This document shows positions 1 through 8,150 of a stretch of DNA of 29,708 bases, one piece after another. Below the pieces are notes generated by a model. That model did not search any database. It saw only the letters and a list, made by a program, of their open reading frames with translations, and was not told the origin of the DNA. The first letter of the stretch is position 1. Every line of letters starts with the position of its first letter. The stretch spans positions 1 to 29,708 of the forward strand of contig CAJUSF010000019.1 of assembly GCA_910588945.1 (NCBI GenBank). The letters are read 5' to 3'. Position numbers and translations under genes: made by a program. The DNA is from an uncultured Eggerthellaceae bacterium. Its GTDB lineage: Bacteria > Actinomycetota > Coriobacteriia > Coriobacteriales > Eggerthellaceae.

Positions 1-3
1 AAA

Positions 4-110
4 GGCGGATGCGAGACAAGTCGAGCAAAGGTCAGACCATATCTTGGCCGACAGTAGGTGCGCGAGTCATCGCATCCGCCACCCTGATGAACGCATCACA
101 GATGCGCAGT
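4..110. repeat. Degenerate REP-like sequence at window edge
   Basis: A perfect 11-bp inverted repeat joins 4-14 (ggcggatgcga) and 70-80. A GTAGGTGCGC start like that of the clear REP elements lies at 54-63, but its partner arm is missing or displaced. Probably a decayed REP element or part of a larger one cut by the window edge. No gene is visible in 1-377. Confidence 0.35.
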
Positions 111-125
111 GAATATTATCCCAAT

Positions 126-154
126 GTAGGTGCGCATGCGCTCTTCATGCGCAC
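126..154 (+). repeat. REP-like palindrome (GTAG + 9-bp stem)
   Basis: GTAG at 126-129 is followed by stem arm GTGCGCATG (130-138), a 7-nt loop and the perfect complement CATGCGCAC (146-154). A GC-rich tail (tttgcagg) follows, as in other copies. It belongs to the same family as the copies near the RAYT gene and lies upstream of oxc. From here to 377 I see no further gene or clear regulatory structure. Confidence 0.8.
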
Positions 155-377
155 GTTTGCAGGTCGCGTGCACAACGCGGGTGCACGTAAAGTACGCCTC
201 TGCGTCCGCTTGAAGCCATGGCTTGTAAAACCTCGTATCCGCATCGACGTTTTGCCGCTCGCAAAGCAACAAAACAGAACGGAACGACAACGCAACGTAA
301 ACGACTATGTCGAACCGTATTTTCTCCAAATCAAGAAACCTAGAATCAAGGTATTCAAGCATCGATTGGAGGAAATC

Positions 378-2141
378 ATGGCTGATACTGCAACAACTTC
401 CGTTTCTACGAATCTCACAGATTCGCCGCATTATCTTTCTGAAGCGCTGATCAAAAACGGCATCAAGACGATGTATGGTGTGGTTGGCATTCCCGTAACC
501 GACTTCGCGCGCATCGCGCAGCATATGGGGATTCGCTTCATTGGAATGCGTCATGAGGAGGATGCCGTGAATGCGGCAGCTGCGGAGGGCTTCATCACAG
601 GCCGTCCGGCTATCGCACTCACTGTTTCCGCACCTGGCTTTCTAAATGGGCTTCCGGCGCTTTTGGAGGCCACGAACAACGGCTGGCCCGTGATCATGAT
701 TGGTGGCAGCTCCACACGTCATGTCGTCGACATGAAGGAAGGCGAGTACGAGGGTCTCGATCAGATGGCATACGCCAAGCACTTCGCGAAGGAGTCTTTC
801 CGTATCGATCGAATTGAGGATATCCCTTTGGCGGTGGCTCGCGCCATGCATATCGCCATGTCTGGGCGCCCCGGCGGCGTTTATATCGATTTCCCGGACG
901 ATGCTGTTGCGCAGACGCTCGACAAGGTAACGGCTGATGCCAACCTTTGGACAGCGAATATGCCCGCACCGGCATCTCCGGCGCAATCGAGCATCGACGA
1001 GGCGCTGAAACTTCTCGCTGGCGCGAAGAACCCGCTTATCCTTCTTGGCAAGGGTGCGGCTATGGCGCAGGCCGAGAAAGAGATTCAGGAATTCGTCAAC
1101 AAGACAGACATTCCATATCAGCCGATGTCGATGGCAAAAGGCCTCATTCCCGATACCGATCCGCACTGCACGGCAAGCTGCCGCGGGCTTGCGCTTCGCA
1201 CGGCCGATGTTGTGCTGGTCGTAGGCGCTCGATTGAACTGGATGCTCAATTTCGGGCAGGGCAAGGAATGGAATCCGGATGTGAAGTTCATCCAAATGGA
1301 GATCGATCCTAACGAGATCGAGAACGCGCGCTCCATCGCATGCCCTGTCGTGGGCGACCTTAAGAGCGGACTGCAGATGCTGATCGACGGGCTGGAGAAG
1401 ACGCCTGTGAAAGCAAGCCAAGACTGGCTCGATGCTCTCAAGGCCGACACGGAGAAGAACAACGAGAAGTTCGCAGCGCGCCTGAACTCTGACAAAGTGC
1501 CGATGGGACACTGGAATGCACTTGGTGCGATCAAGAAGGTATATGACAAGAACCAAGACATCTATATCTGCAACGAAGGCGCGAACAGTCTGGACGATTG
1601 CCGCGATGTCATCGATATCTACAAGCCGCGCCATCGTCTTGATTGCGGCACTTGGGGCGTTATGGGTTGCGCGATGGGCTATGCCATCGGTGCGGCTGTA
1701 TCCACCGGCGAAAAGGTGCTCTACATCGGCGGCGATTCCGGATTCGGATTCGACGGCATGGAGGTCGAAACCGCGTGTAGGTTCAACCTTCCGATCACAT
1801 TCGTCGTGCTCAATAACGGTGGCATTTACCGTGGCGACTTCGAGAACCTCGGCGATGACGGCGATCCTTCCCCGCTGACGCTTTCCTACGACGTCCATTA
1901 CGAAAAGATGATCGAGGCATTCGGCGGTAAGGGCTATTACGCCACCACGCCTACCGAGGTCGAGCAGATGGTCGGGGAGGCTGTGGCATCAGGTAAGCCG
2001 AGTTTTGTCCACGTGCAGCTGGCCGAGTATGCAGGTAAGGAATCGGGAAACATCGGAAGCCTCAATCCGAAGCCCGTGGTCGGACCTTTGGCAACTTCGG
2101 AATGCACGAGGTACCCGTATCTCGATGGTGCCCATATGTAG
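378..2141 (+). CDS. oxc: Oxalyl-CoA decarboxylase
   Basis: Thiamine-diphosphate enzyme of 587 aa that decarboxylates oxalyl-CoA to formyl-CoA and CO2 in anaerobic oxalate catabolism; cytoplasmic. The N-terminal pyrimidine domain carries the RHEEDAVNAAAAEGF segment with the activating Glu near residue 60. The central domain follows, and the C-terminal PP domain has GDSGFGFDGMEVE (Asp about 453) ending at LNNGGIYRG, close to the Oxalobacter enzyme pattern from memory. Length fits the family (about 570 aa). The frame is open back to position 9, but I chose ATG 378 because GGAGG sits just upstream and homology begins here; the upstream frame translates a REP element. The partner formyl-CoA transferase (frc) is not in the window. 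An AEC carrier follows after 223 bp. Other ThDP decarboxylases such as acetolactate synthase are less likely. Confidence 0.95.
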   Translation: MADTATTSVSTNLTDSPHYLSEALIKNGIKTMYGVVGIPVTDFARIAQHMGIRFIGMRHEEDAVNAAAAEGFITGRPAIALTVSAPGFLNGLPALLEATNNGWPVIMIGGSSTRHVVDMKEGEYEGLDQMAYAKHFAKESFRIDRIEDIPLAVARAMHIAMSGRPGGVYIDFPDDAVAQTLDKVTADANLWTANMPAPASPAQSSIDEALKLLAGAKNPLILLGKGAAMAQAEKEIQEFVNKTDIPYQPMSMAKGLIPDTDPHCTASCRGLALRTADVVLVVGARLNWMLNFGQGKEWNPDVKFIQMEIDPNEIENARSIACPVVGDLKSGLQMLIDGLEKTPVKASQDWLDALKADTEKNNEKFAARLNSDKVPMGHWNALGAIKKVYDKNQDIYICNEGANSLDDCRDVIDIYKPRHRLDCGTWGVMGCAMGYAIGAAVSTGEKVLYIGGDSGFGFDGMEVETACRFNLPITFVVLNNGGIYRGDFENLGDDGDPSPLTLSYDVHYEKMIEAFGGKGYYATTPTEVEQMVGEAVASGKPSFVHVQLAEYAGKESGNIGSLNPKPVVGPLATSECTRYPYLDGAHM

Positions 2142-2168
2142 ATCTTGAAAGCAGTTCCGCTGCTGAAC

Positions 2169-2206
2169 CGGAGCAACAGGCCGGCCGAGTTCTCCCTGTT
2201 GCTCCG
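2169..2206 (+). terminator. Hairpin between oxc and carrier gene
   Basis: A perfect 12-bp stem joins cggagcaacagg (2169-2180) and cctgttgctccg (2195-2206) with a 14-nt loop. No U-tract follows, so it may stabilise the oxc mRNA 3' end or attenuate read-through into the carrier gene rather than act as a full intrinsic terminator. Confidence 0.5.
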
Positions 2207-2364
2207 AAGTTCGAAGTTCGGAGCGGATGAGCGGATGCCCGTCATGCGGCTCGATGAGATCGGCGATGTTCGGTCGGGCCGGAGATAGGTATCCGAAAAT
2301 TGTTGAGACGGTATCTATTTGATGATTCGTAAGAATCGGAAAACGAAGTGGAAGGAGGCGCAAA

Positions 2365-3516
2365 ATGGAGATTGAGAAGATCCTCGTTCAAGACATCATC
2401 CCGATCATAGTCATCATGGCATTGGGCTATGTTTTCGGAAAGCTTCGCTATTTCGATGACGATCAAAGACAAGGTCTGAACAAAGTCGTATTGAATGTGG
2501 CACTTCCTGCTGCTTTGTTTGTCTCCATCGTCAAGGCAACCAGAGAGATGTTGGCGCAAGATGTCGTTCTTACGCTCATCAGTTTGATCGGTGTTGTGGG
2601 GATGTTCATGCTCAGTTATTTCCTGTGCAGGATCATCTTCAAGCACAATATCCAAGAGGCGGCGATCTGCGCGTTGATCGCGGGTTCGCCGACCATCGGA
2701 TTTCTCGGGTTCGCGGTTCTCGATCCGATCTATGGCAACAGTGTTGACACGAACCTCGTCATTGCCATCGTATCGATCGTTGTGAATGCCGTTACGATTC
2801 CGATCGGCATGTATCTCATCAATCTCGGTCAAGCGAAGGCTCACGAAAAGGTCGCGCTTGCTGCAGCAAATGCGGCTACAGGCAAGCCAGCGGATGAGCC
2901 GAGTGAGGCTGACGTAAAGAATGCGAAGACGACGAATCTGGCCACTACGCCGGCTGAGGAGAAGAAGAACCCCAAGTCCGAGGTCATGGCGGCTACGGCC
3001 GACAAGAATGGTCATGGCAAGAAGCATCTCATCAAGAACAAGAATCTTGCGGCATTCGTGAATGCGATGAAGCAGCCTGTATGCTGGGCTCCTGTGCTCG
3101 CGATCGTTATCGTGCTTCTTGGTATCCGTATCCCAACCGAGGTTGATCCTACATTCGATCTTATTGCAAAGGCGAACTCCGGTGTTGCGGTTTTGGCAGC
3201 AGGCTTATCGCTTTCGACCGTCAAGTTCAGCTTGGGCGCAGAGACTATCTGGAACACTTTCTATCGCTTGGTGCTCACGCCTGCTGTGTTCTTGGGTGTC
3301 GGATTGATTTGTGGCATGGCGGGCGATGTTGATAAGCTTGGAATGCTCGTTATGGCGGTTGCATTGCCGCCTGCATTCTCCGGTGTCATCATGTCGAGCC
3401 GCTACAATATCTACGTTAAAGAGGGAATGTCTACCACGGCTGTGTCGACGGTTGTATTTGCAGCGACATGCATACTGTGGGCTTGGGTAGTTCCTGTAGT
3501 TGCAAAGCTGTTCTAG
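2365..3516 (+). CDS. AEC-family transporter, candidate oxalate/formate carrier
   Basis: Polytopic inner-membrane protein of 383 aa of the auxin efflux carrier (AEC/MdcF-like) family, whose members export or exchange small carboxylates such as malonate and malate. Hydrophobic helices form two blocks: residues about 8-155, with the ALPAALF and AGSPTIGFLG segments typical of the first half, and about 237-383, with NSGVAVLAAGLSL and ALPPAFSGVIMSSRYN. Between them is a hydrophilic, Lys/Glu/Ala-rich cytoplasmic loop of about 75 residues, longer than usual. Start at ATG 2365 has a strong AAGGAGG 6 nt upstream. The position directly after oxc suggests oxalate uptake, possibly exchanged for formate. 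This is an inference from context; the substrate cannot be read from the sequence. Confidence 0.85.
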   Translation: MEIEKILVQDIIPIIVIMALGYVFGKLRYFDDDQRQGLNKVVLNVALPAALFVSIVKATREMLAQDVVLTLISLIGVVGMFMLSYFLCRIIFKHNIQEAAICALIAGSPTIGFLGFAVLDPIYGNSVDTNLVIAIVSIVVNAVTIPIGMYLINLGQAKAHEKVALAAANAATGKPADEPSEADVKNAKTTNLATTPAEEKKNPKSEVMAATADKNGHGKKHLIKNKNLAAFVNAMKQPVCWAPVLAIVIVLLGIRIPTEVDPTFDLIAKANSGVAVLAAGLSLSTVKFSLGAETIWNTFYRLVLTPAVFLGVGLICGMAGDVDKLGMLVMAVALPPAFSGVIMSSRYNIYVKEGMSTTAVSTVVFAATCILWAWVVPVVAKLF

Positions 3517-3524
3517 CATTGTTC

Positions 3525-3554
3525 GCGTGAGCTTGGGACGTTCCTAAGCTCACG
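3525..3554 (+). terminator. Terminator-like hairpin after carrier gene
   Basis: Perfect 10-bp stem gcgtgagctt (3525-3534) / aagctcacgc (3545-3554), 8 nt after the stop codon. No T-run follows. It probably marks the 3' end of the oxc-carrier transcript. Confidence 0.55.
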
Positions 3555-3591
3555 CTCAAATCGACTCGGAAGACAGTGCAACAGGTTGACT

Positions 3592-3620
3592 GTAGGTGCG
3601 CATGCGTTCTTCATGCGCAC
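3592..3620 (+). repeat. REP-like palindrome (GTAG + 9-bp stem)
   Basis: GTAG 3592-3595, stem GTGCGCATG 3596-3604, 7-nt loop, CATGCGCAC 3612-3620, tail acctgcaggt. Nearly identical to the copy at 126-154, so the oxc-carrier pair sits between two same-orientation REPs. Confidence 0.85.
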
Positions 3621-3638
3621 ACCTGCAGGTTTGGATCG

Positions 3639-3689
3639 AAATGATTGCCGAGATACTTAGTCGCTTTGTAAGCACCTCGGCAATCATTT
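3639..3689 (+). terminator. 14-bp hairpin ending in TTTT
   Basis: aaatgattgccgag (3639-3652) pairs perfectly with ctcggcaatcattt (3676-3689); the loop is 23 nt. The 3' arm ends in a short T-run, and AA precedes the 5' arm, so it could terminate either strand. Confidence 0.5.
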
Positions 3690-3837
3690 TCATGAAACAG
3701 AAGAAATCACAGCCCTTACATCCCTTTTCGCATTTGACGTTTACCCTTGACGCTTCGCGTCAGCGGTCAACTCCTTCATGCATTTATATATGCTTCCTTA
3801 CGCAAGCTATTAATAGTTAGTATTCAGAGCAAATCGA

Positions 3838-4032
3838 AAAGGGATGCTACGGGCTTTGGTGGTCGCCCCCCAATAAACAAAAAACATCCTTATCGAAACC
3901 TTGCGGCAGGGCGCACATGCCCTACACGCAAGGTTTCGAGCGTCCTTGCGAGTGCAAGGCCGCATACGCAAGATGGTAGCGACAAGGACGCAGTGGTGTC
4001 GCGCACTTACGTGCGCTCCTTGTTAATGAGCC
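3838..4032 (+). ncRNA. Candidate structured RNA or nifJ leader
   Basis: Gene-free stretch with tandem hairpins. H1 pairs 3895-3905 (gaaaccttgcg) with 3927-3937 and has an inner agggc/gccct stem. H2 pairs 3940-3948 (gcgtccttg) with 3983-3991. H3 pairs gcgcac 4001-4006 with 4011-4016. The segment ccttgcg occurs twice (3899-3905, 3944-3950) and gcaag complements occur three times, so alternative pairings are possible. I recognise no known family: no SRP, tmRNA, RNase P, T-box or TPP-riboswitch signature was seen. Strand is assigned from the downstream gene. The nifJ frame happens to stay open here but does not look coding. Confidence 0.35.
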
Positions 4033-4058
4033 TGACAAGCTATACGTCCACTTGTCAC
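4033..4058 (+). repeat. 26-bp hairpin element, copy 1
   Basis: Stem tgacaag (4033-4039) / cttgtca (4051-4057) around an 11-nt loop, plus a trailing c. The exact reverse complement of all 26 bases is found at 29530-29555 beside the purF stop codon. Unrelated to the GTAG REPs. Confidence 0.75.
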
Positions 4059-4256
4059 GCAATCCTTTGTCATCAACTCATATACAGATGCGTGGCGGGC
4101 GTCGCAAACGGGGTTTTCTTTGCCATAATCGCAGCAACCTATAAAACGGAAAACAGAACAAAGGACTCGGAACAGCAAACAAAATCCCACAACTCGAACC
4201 ACAACCCGAACTCACAACCCGAAACTCAAGGACCACAGACCACGGAGAACACGATC

Positions 4257-7200
4257 ATGACAGACTCCACAAAACAACAACCAGCCGCCCAGCAAAAGAC
4301 CGACGCGAAAGCGATTGCAGCCAACCGCTCCACGCACGTTACCGCACATGGCGGCGAGCATTCGGCAAACGCCATAAAGACCGGCACCAAGGAAACGCTT
4401 TCCGGAATGCAGGCGGCCTCGTATGCAGCCTACGCGCTATCCGATGCGGCCACCATCTTCCCGATCACGCCCGCGTCCCATATGTCAGAGCAGATCGAGG
4501 CATGGTCGGTTGCTGGACGAAAGAATCTTTTCGGACAAACTGTTCAAGTAAAGGAAATGCAGTCTGAGAAAGGAGCTGCCGGTGCGCTTCACGGATGTCT
4601 CTCAGGCGGCGCACTCGCATCTACATTCACGGCAAGCCAAGGCCTCATGCTCATGATCCCGAATATCTACAAAATATCGGGGGAACTGTTACCCGGAGTT
4701 TTCCATGTCACTTGTCGTTCGTTAGCCGCTCATGCGCTGTCCATATTCGGCGACCACCAGGACCTCATGGGCGTGCGTGCGGCAGGCGCTGCGATGCTCG
4801 GTTCGTCCTCGGTTCAAGAATGCATGGATCTCTCGCTGGTCGCGCATCTCTCCGCAATTCAGGGAAGCCTGCCGTTCATCCACTTCTTCGACGGTTTTCG
4901 TACATCCGATGAAATCGCAACGATCGAGATCATCTCGCAAGACGACATGGGCAAACTCGTCGACTGGCAGGCCATCAAACGTTTTCGCGATAGTGCTATG
5001 GATCCGCTTCATCCGATGATTCGTGGTACAGCGCAAAACTCCGACATCTATTTCCAGAATCGCGAAGCGCCGAATCGCTTCTACGACGCGCTTCCCGATA
5101 TCGTGCAGGCAAATATGGATAAGGTGGCGAAGCTGACCGGGCGCGCTTACAAGCCGTTCGATTACGTCGGCGCTCCCGATGCGGAGCGCGTGATTGTCAC
5201 GATGGGTTCAAGCTGCGATGTCGTGGACGAGGCAGTCCGCTATCTCAACGATCATGGCGAAAAGGTCGGTGTGGTGAAGGTTCGGCTGTTCCGTCCATTT
5301 GCAGCCGAGCGGCTGATGGCGGCGGTCCCCGACAGCGTGAAGGTGCTCTGTGCGCTCGACCGCACGAAGGAGCCGGGCAGCCAGGGAGAGCCGCTGTTCC
5401 AAGACGTGGCGATGGCTGTCCTCACGTCCGGGCGCACAAGCATTCAGGTGATCGGCGGCAGATATGGGCTTTCCTCAAAGGATTTCACGCCGACCATGGT
5501 GAAGGCGGTGTTCGACAACATGTCGAAGGTGTCTGCCGGCGAAGATACAGGCCCGGGTGCAGGGACATCATCGACAGCAAGCGCCGGCAAGCGTCGCTTC
5601 ACGGTCGGCATCACCGACGACCTGACGCACACGTCCATACCCATTCCCGAAGCCATCGACACGCTTCCGACCGGGATGAATCAAAGTATCTTCTACGGCT
5701 TTGGTAGCGATGGCACGGTCGGTGCCAACAAGCAAGCCGCGCGCATTCTCGGCGCAAAAGCGGGGAAGTGGGCGCAGGAGTATTCGTGGTTCGACTCGAA
5801 GAAATCCGGCGGCTTGACCATCAGCTACATGCGCCTGGCCGACAATCCGATCCACTCGCCATACCTCATAACAGATGCCGATTATGTTGCATGCCACAAA
5901 GACATCTACGTCACTCGCGGTTACGACATGACCGCGCCGCTCAGAGATGGTGGTATATTCGTGCTGAATTCCCCGTGGTCGGCATCCGACATGGATCAGA
6001 TCTTCCCCGCTGAACTCAAGCGCGGAATCGCCGGCAAGCATGCGCGCTTCTACAACATCGACGCATCTGCGCTGGCCTCCAAAGTCGGCCTAGGGTCGCG
6101 CATCAATATGATCATGGAGGTCGTGTTCCTGAAGCTTTCGGGCGTGATGGATTTCAGCGATGCCGCTGCTGCTCTTAAGGCTGATGTGCAGGTGATGTAT
6201 GCAAGCAAGGGCGAAGACGTGGTGAAGAAAAACCTCGATGCCATCGATGCGACGGTGACCGCGATCGAAGAGATAAAGTATCCCGCAAGCTGGGCGAACG
6301 CGGTCGATCCCGCGGTGAAGCAAGCCGAGCAAGCCGATCTTCCGGCCACAAAATACGATCCGCAGAATGAATATGTGGAAAAGGTCCTATGGCCGATGGA
6401 GCAACTCAAAGGCGACGATCTGCCGACTTCCGCGATGGATCCGGCCGGATTCACTCCTCCCGGTGGCACCGCTCACGAGAAACGGCGTGTCGCCACTCAC
6501 ATTCCCGAGTGGGATCCGACCAAGTGCATCCAGTGCTTCGAATGCTCGTTTGTCTGCCCGCACGCTGCGATTCGCCCTTATGTGGCAACGCCAGAGGAAC
6601 TGAAAGGCGCGCCGGCATCATTCGAAACAATACGGATTCGAAACCCAAAGCTAAACGAAATGGAGCTGCGCATTCAAGTCTACCCCGAGGATTGTGTGGG
6701 GTGCGGCAGCTGCGCGTTCAACTGTCCGGCACCGGGTAAAGCGCTTCACATGCAGCCTATCGAATCGCAGATCGACACGCAGAAGGAAAACCTGCATTTC
6801 GCACAAGATAACATCAGCGTTAAAGACGATATCTTGCCGAAGACGACCGTTCAGGGCACCCAGCTCCAACAGCCTCTTCTCGAGTTTTCCGCGTGCTGCG
6901 GCGGTTGCGGGGAGACACCGAACGTGAAGCTTCTGACGCAGTTGTTCGGCGATAGGCTGATAATCGCGAATGCAACCGGATGCTCTTCGATCTGGGGCGG
7001 ATACGCGCCGGCGCTTCCGTATACGACCAACAAGCGCGGGCACGGGCCTGCATGGGGCAACTCGCTTTTTGAGGATAACGCCGAATACGGCTACGGAATC
7101 ATGAAGGCGGTAAAGGTGCGTCGTCAGAAGCTGGTCGATCTCGTGAGTGAGGCCGTGGCAGCTGATGATCTGCATGCCAGCGATAAGGAGATTTTGAACG

Positions 7201-8006
7201 CTTGGCTTGCCGGGCGTGATGATGCAGAGGCGTCTTTTGCGCTCGGAGAGGCGGTTGTCGATGTTGTGCGACCGTTGGCGAAGGGCCAGGCGGGCACAAC
7301 CGAGGCGAATCTCTATCAGCAGATTTTGGATTATTCGGACATGTTTCAGAAGAAGTCCATCTGGGCGGTCGGCGGTGACGGCTGGGCGTTCGATATTGAT
7401 TATGGCGGGCTTGATGAGGTGCTGGCTTCAAAGGAGAACATCAACGTGCTCGTGTTGGATACGGAAGGATATTCCAACACTGGCGGCGAAATGTCGAAGG
7501 CCACGCAGCTTGGATCGGTAAGTTCGTTTTCGCTTGACGGCAAGGATACGCCGAAGAAGCGTCTTGCCAGGATGATCATGCAGTACGACTACGTCTATGT
7601 GGCGCAGGTGTGTTTCGGAGCCGATCAACAGCAGATCATTCGTGCGTTGCAAGAGGCGGAGGCGTATGATGGTCCAAGCATTGTGGTCGCGCTTTGTCCG
7701 TGTATCTCTTGGGGGCTCAAGGCCGGCATGGGAACGGCGACAGGCGCGTGCAAAGATGCAGTTCGCACAGGGTATTGGACGCTTTGGAGATTCAACCCCG
7801 AGCTTGCTAAGCAGGGTAAAGAGCCTCTTGTCATCGATAGCGCAACACCTGAGAACGAGGCAGCTTTGCGCGAATTCTTGATGGGGCAGAATCGCTTTGC
7901 GTCGCTCGCCTCGCGCAATCCCGAGTTGAGCAGCCGTCTGCAGAGCGAGCTTGCGAAGGAGCGCGAACAGAACCGCAGCGAATTGGAGCATATGACATCC
8001 GTGTAA
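4257..8006 (+). CDS. nifJ: Pyruvate:ferredoxin (flavodoxin) oxidoreductase
   Basis: Single-chain PFOR of 1,249 aa, cytoplasmic, converting pyruvate and CoA to acetyl-CoA, CO2 and reduced ferredoxin. Domains in order: N-terminal pyrimidine-binding domain with AATIFPITPASHMSEQIEAW; transketolase-like C-terminal subdomain (about 300-420); an EKR-type linker domain; a two-cluster ferredoxin domain with CIQCFECSFVCP (from about Cys757) and CVGCGSCAFNCP (from about Cys813); and the ThDP domain with CCGGCGE, the proximal-cluster cysteines and GDGWAFDIDYGGLDEV (Asp about 1041) running to TEGYSNTGG. Start ATG 4257 has GGAG 9 nt upstream. The homologous part begins near residue 50, so the protein carries a polar N-terminal extension of about 45-50 residues rich in Gln, Ala and His. 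All cluster cysteines appear intact. Confidence 0.97.
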   Translation: MTDSTKQQPAAQQKTDAKAIAANRSTHVTAHGGEHSANAIKTGTKETLSGMQAASYAAYALSDAATIFPITPASHMSEQIEAWSVAGRKNLFGQTVQVKEMQSEKGAAGALHGCLSGGALASTFTASQGLMLMIPNIYKISGELLPGVFHVTCRSLAAHALSIFGDHQDLMGVRAAGAAMLGSSSVQECMDLSLVAHLSAIQGSLPFIHFFDGFRTSDEIATIEIISQDDMGKLVDWQAIKRFRDSAMDPLHPMIRGTAQNSDIYFQNREAPNRFYDALPDIVQANMDKVAKLTGRAYKPFDYVGAPDAERVIVTMGSSCDVVDEAVRYLNDHGEKVGVVKVRLFRPFAAERLMAAVPDSVKVLCALDRTKEPGSQGEPLFQDVAMAVLTSGRTSIQVIGGRYGLSSKDFTPTMVKAVFDNMSKVSAGEDTGPGAGTSSTASAGKRRFTVGITDDLTHTSIPIPEAIDTLPTGMNQSIFYGFGSDGTVGANKQAARILGAKAGKWAQEYSWFDSKKSGGLTISYMRLADNPIHSPYLITDADYVACHKDIYVTRGYDMTAPLRDGGIFVLNSPWSASDMDQIFPAELKRGIAGKHARFYNIDASALASKVGLGSRINMIMEVVFLKLSGVMDFSDAAAALKADVQVMYASKGEDVVKKNLDAIDATVTAIEEIKYPASWANAVDPAVKQAEQADLPATKYDPQNEYVEKVLWPMEQLKGDDLPTSAMDPAGFTPPGGTAHEKRRVATHIPEWDPTKCIQCFECSFVCPHAAIRPYVATPEELKGAPASFETIRIRNPKLNEMELRIQVYPEDCVGCGSCAFNCPAPGKALHMQPIESQIDTQKENLHFAQDNISVKDDILPKTTVQGTQLQQPLLEFSACCGGCGETPNVKLLTQLFGDRLIIANATGCSSIWGGYAPALPYTTNKRGHGPAWGNSLFEDNAEYGYGIMKAVKVRRQKLVDLVSEAVAADDLHASDKEILNAWLAGRDDAEASFALGEAVVDVVRPLAKGQAGTTEANLYQQILDYSDMFQKKSIWAVGGDGWAFDIDYGGLDEVLASKENINVLVLDTEGYSNTGGEMSKATQLGSVSSFSLDGKDTPKKRLARMIMQYDYVYVAQVCFGADQQQIIRALQEAEAYDGPSIVVALCPCISWGLKAGMGTATGACKDAVRTGYWTLWRFNPELAKQGKEPLVIDSATPENEAALREFLMGQNRFASLASRNPELSSRLQSELAKEREQNRSELEHMTSV

Positions 8007-8016
8007 TTACGGCGCA

Positions 8017-8089
8017 CCCCGATGCACCCCGGCACCTCCCCCGATGCACCTCGGCGTACCCCGACGCATCCAGACACATCCAGACACAT
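8017..8089. repeat. Short degenerate tandem repeats after nifJ
   Basis: The 12-mer ccccgatgcacc occurs at 8017-8028 and 8039-8050, with a variant (ccccgacgcatcc) at 8059-8071, giving a period near 21 bp. The 10-mer ccagacacat is then repeated exactly in tandem at 8070-8079 and 8080-8089. No hairpin with a T-run is seen here. Confidence 0.6.
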
Positions 8090-8138
8090 TCTGACCATGG
8101 ACTTATGTCGAGTTGCTACGGCATCGATGTGATACCAC

Positions 8139-8144
8139 TATAAT
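8139..8144 (+). promoter_or_regulatory. -10 box of a leaderless promoter
   Basis: Perfect TATAAT ends 6 nt before ATG 8151, so transcription would start at or next to the A of the start codon. No Shine-Dalgarno sequence precedes the ATG. A weak -35 candidate (ttgcta, 8113-8118) is at long spacing. Confidence 0.65.
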
Positions 8145-8150
8145 CAACGT

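Noticed and set aside
9..377. Open frame extending oxc upstream by 123 codons
   Set aside because: The extension translates a REP element and lacks homology; ATG 378 has a GGAGG ribosome site.
642..1898. 418-codon minus-strand frame opposite oxc
   Set aside because: It lies wholly within a well-supported oxc gene and its translation has no recognisable domain.
3747..4256. Open frame extending nifJ upstream by 170 codons
   Set aside because: It crosses several hairpins and a low-complexity Asn/Gln/Thr stretch with no family resemblance. ATG 4257 has its own ribosome site.
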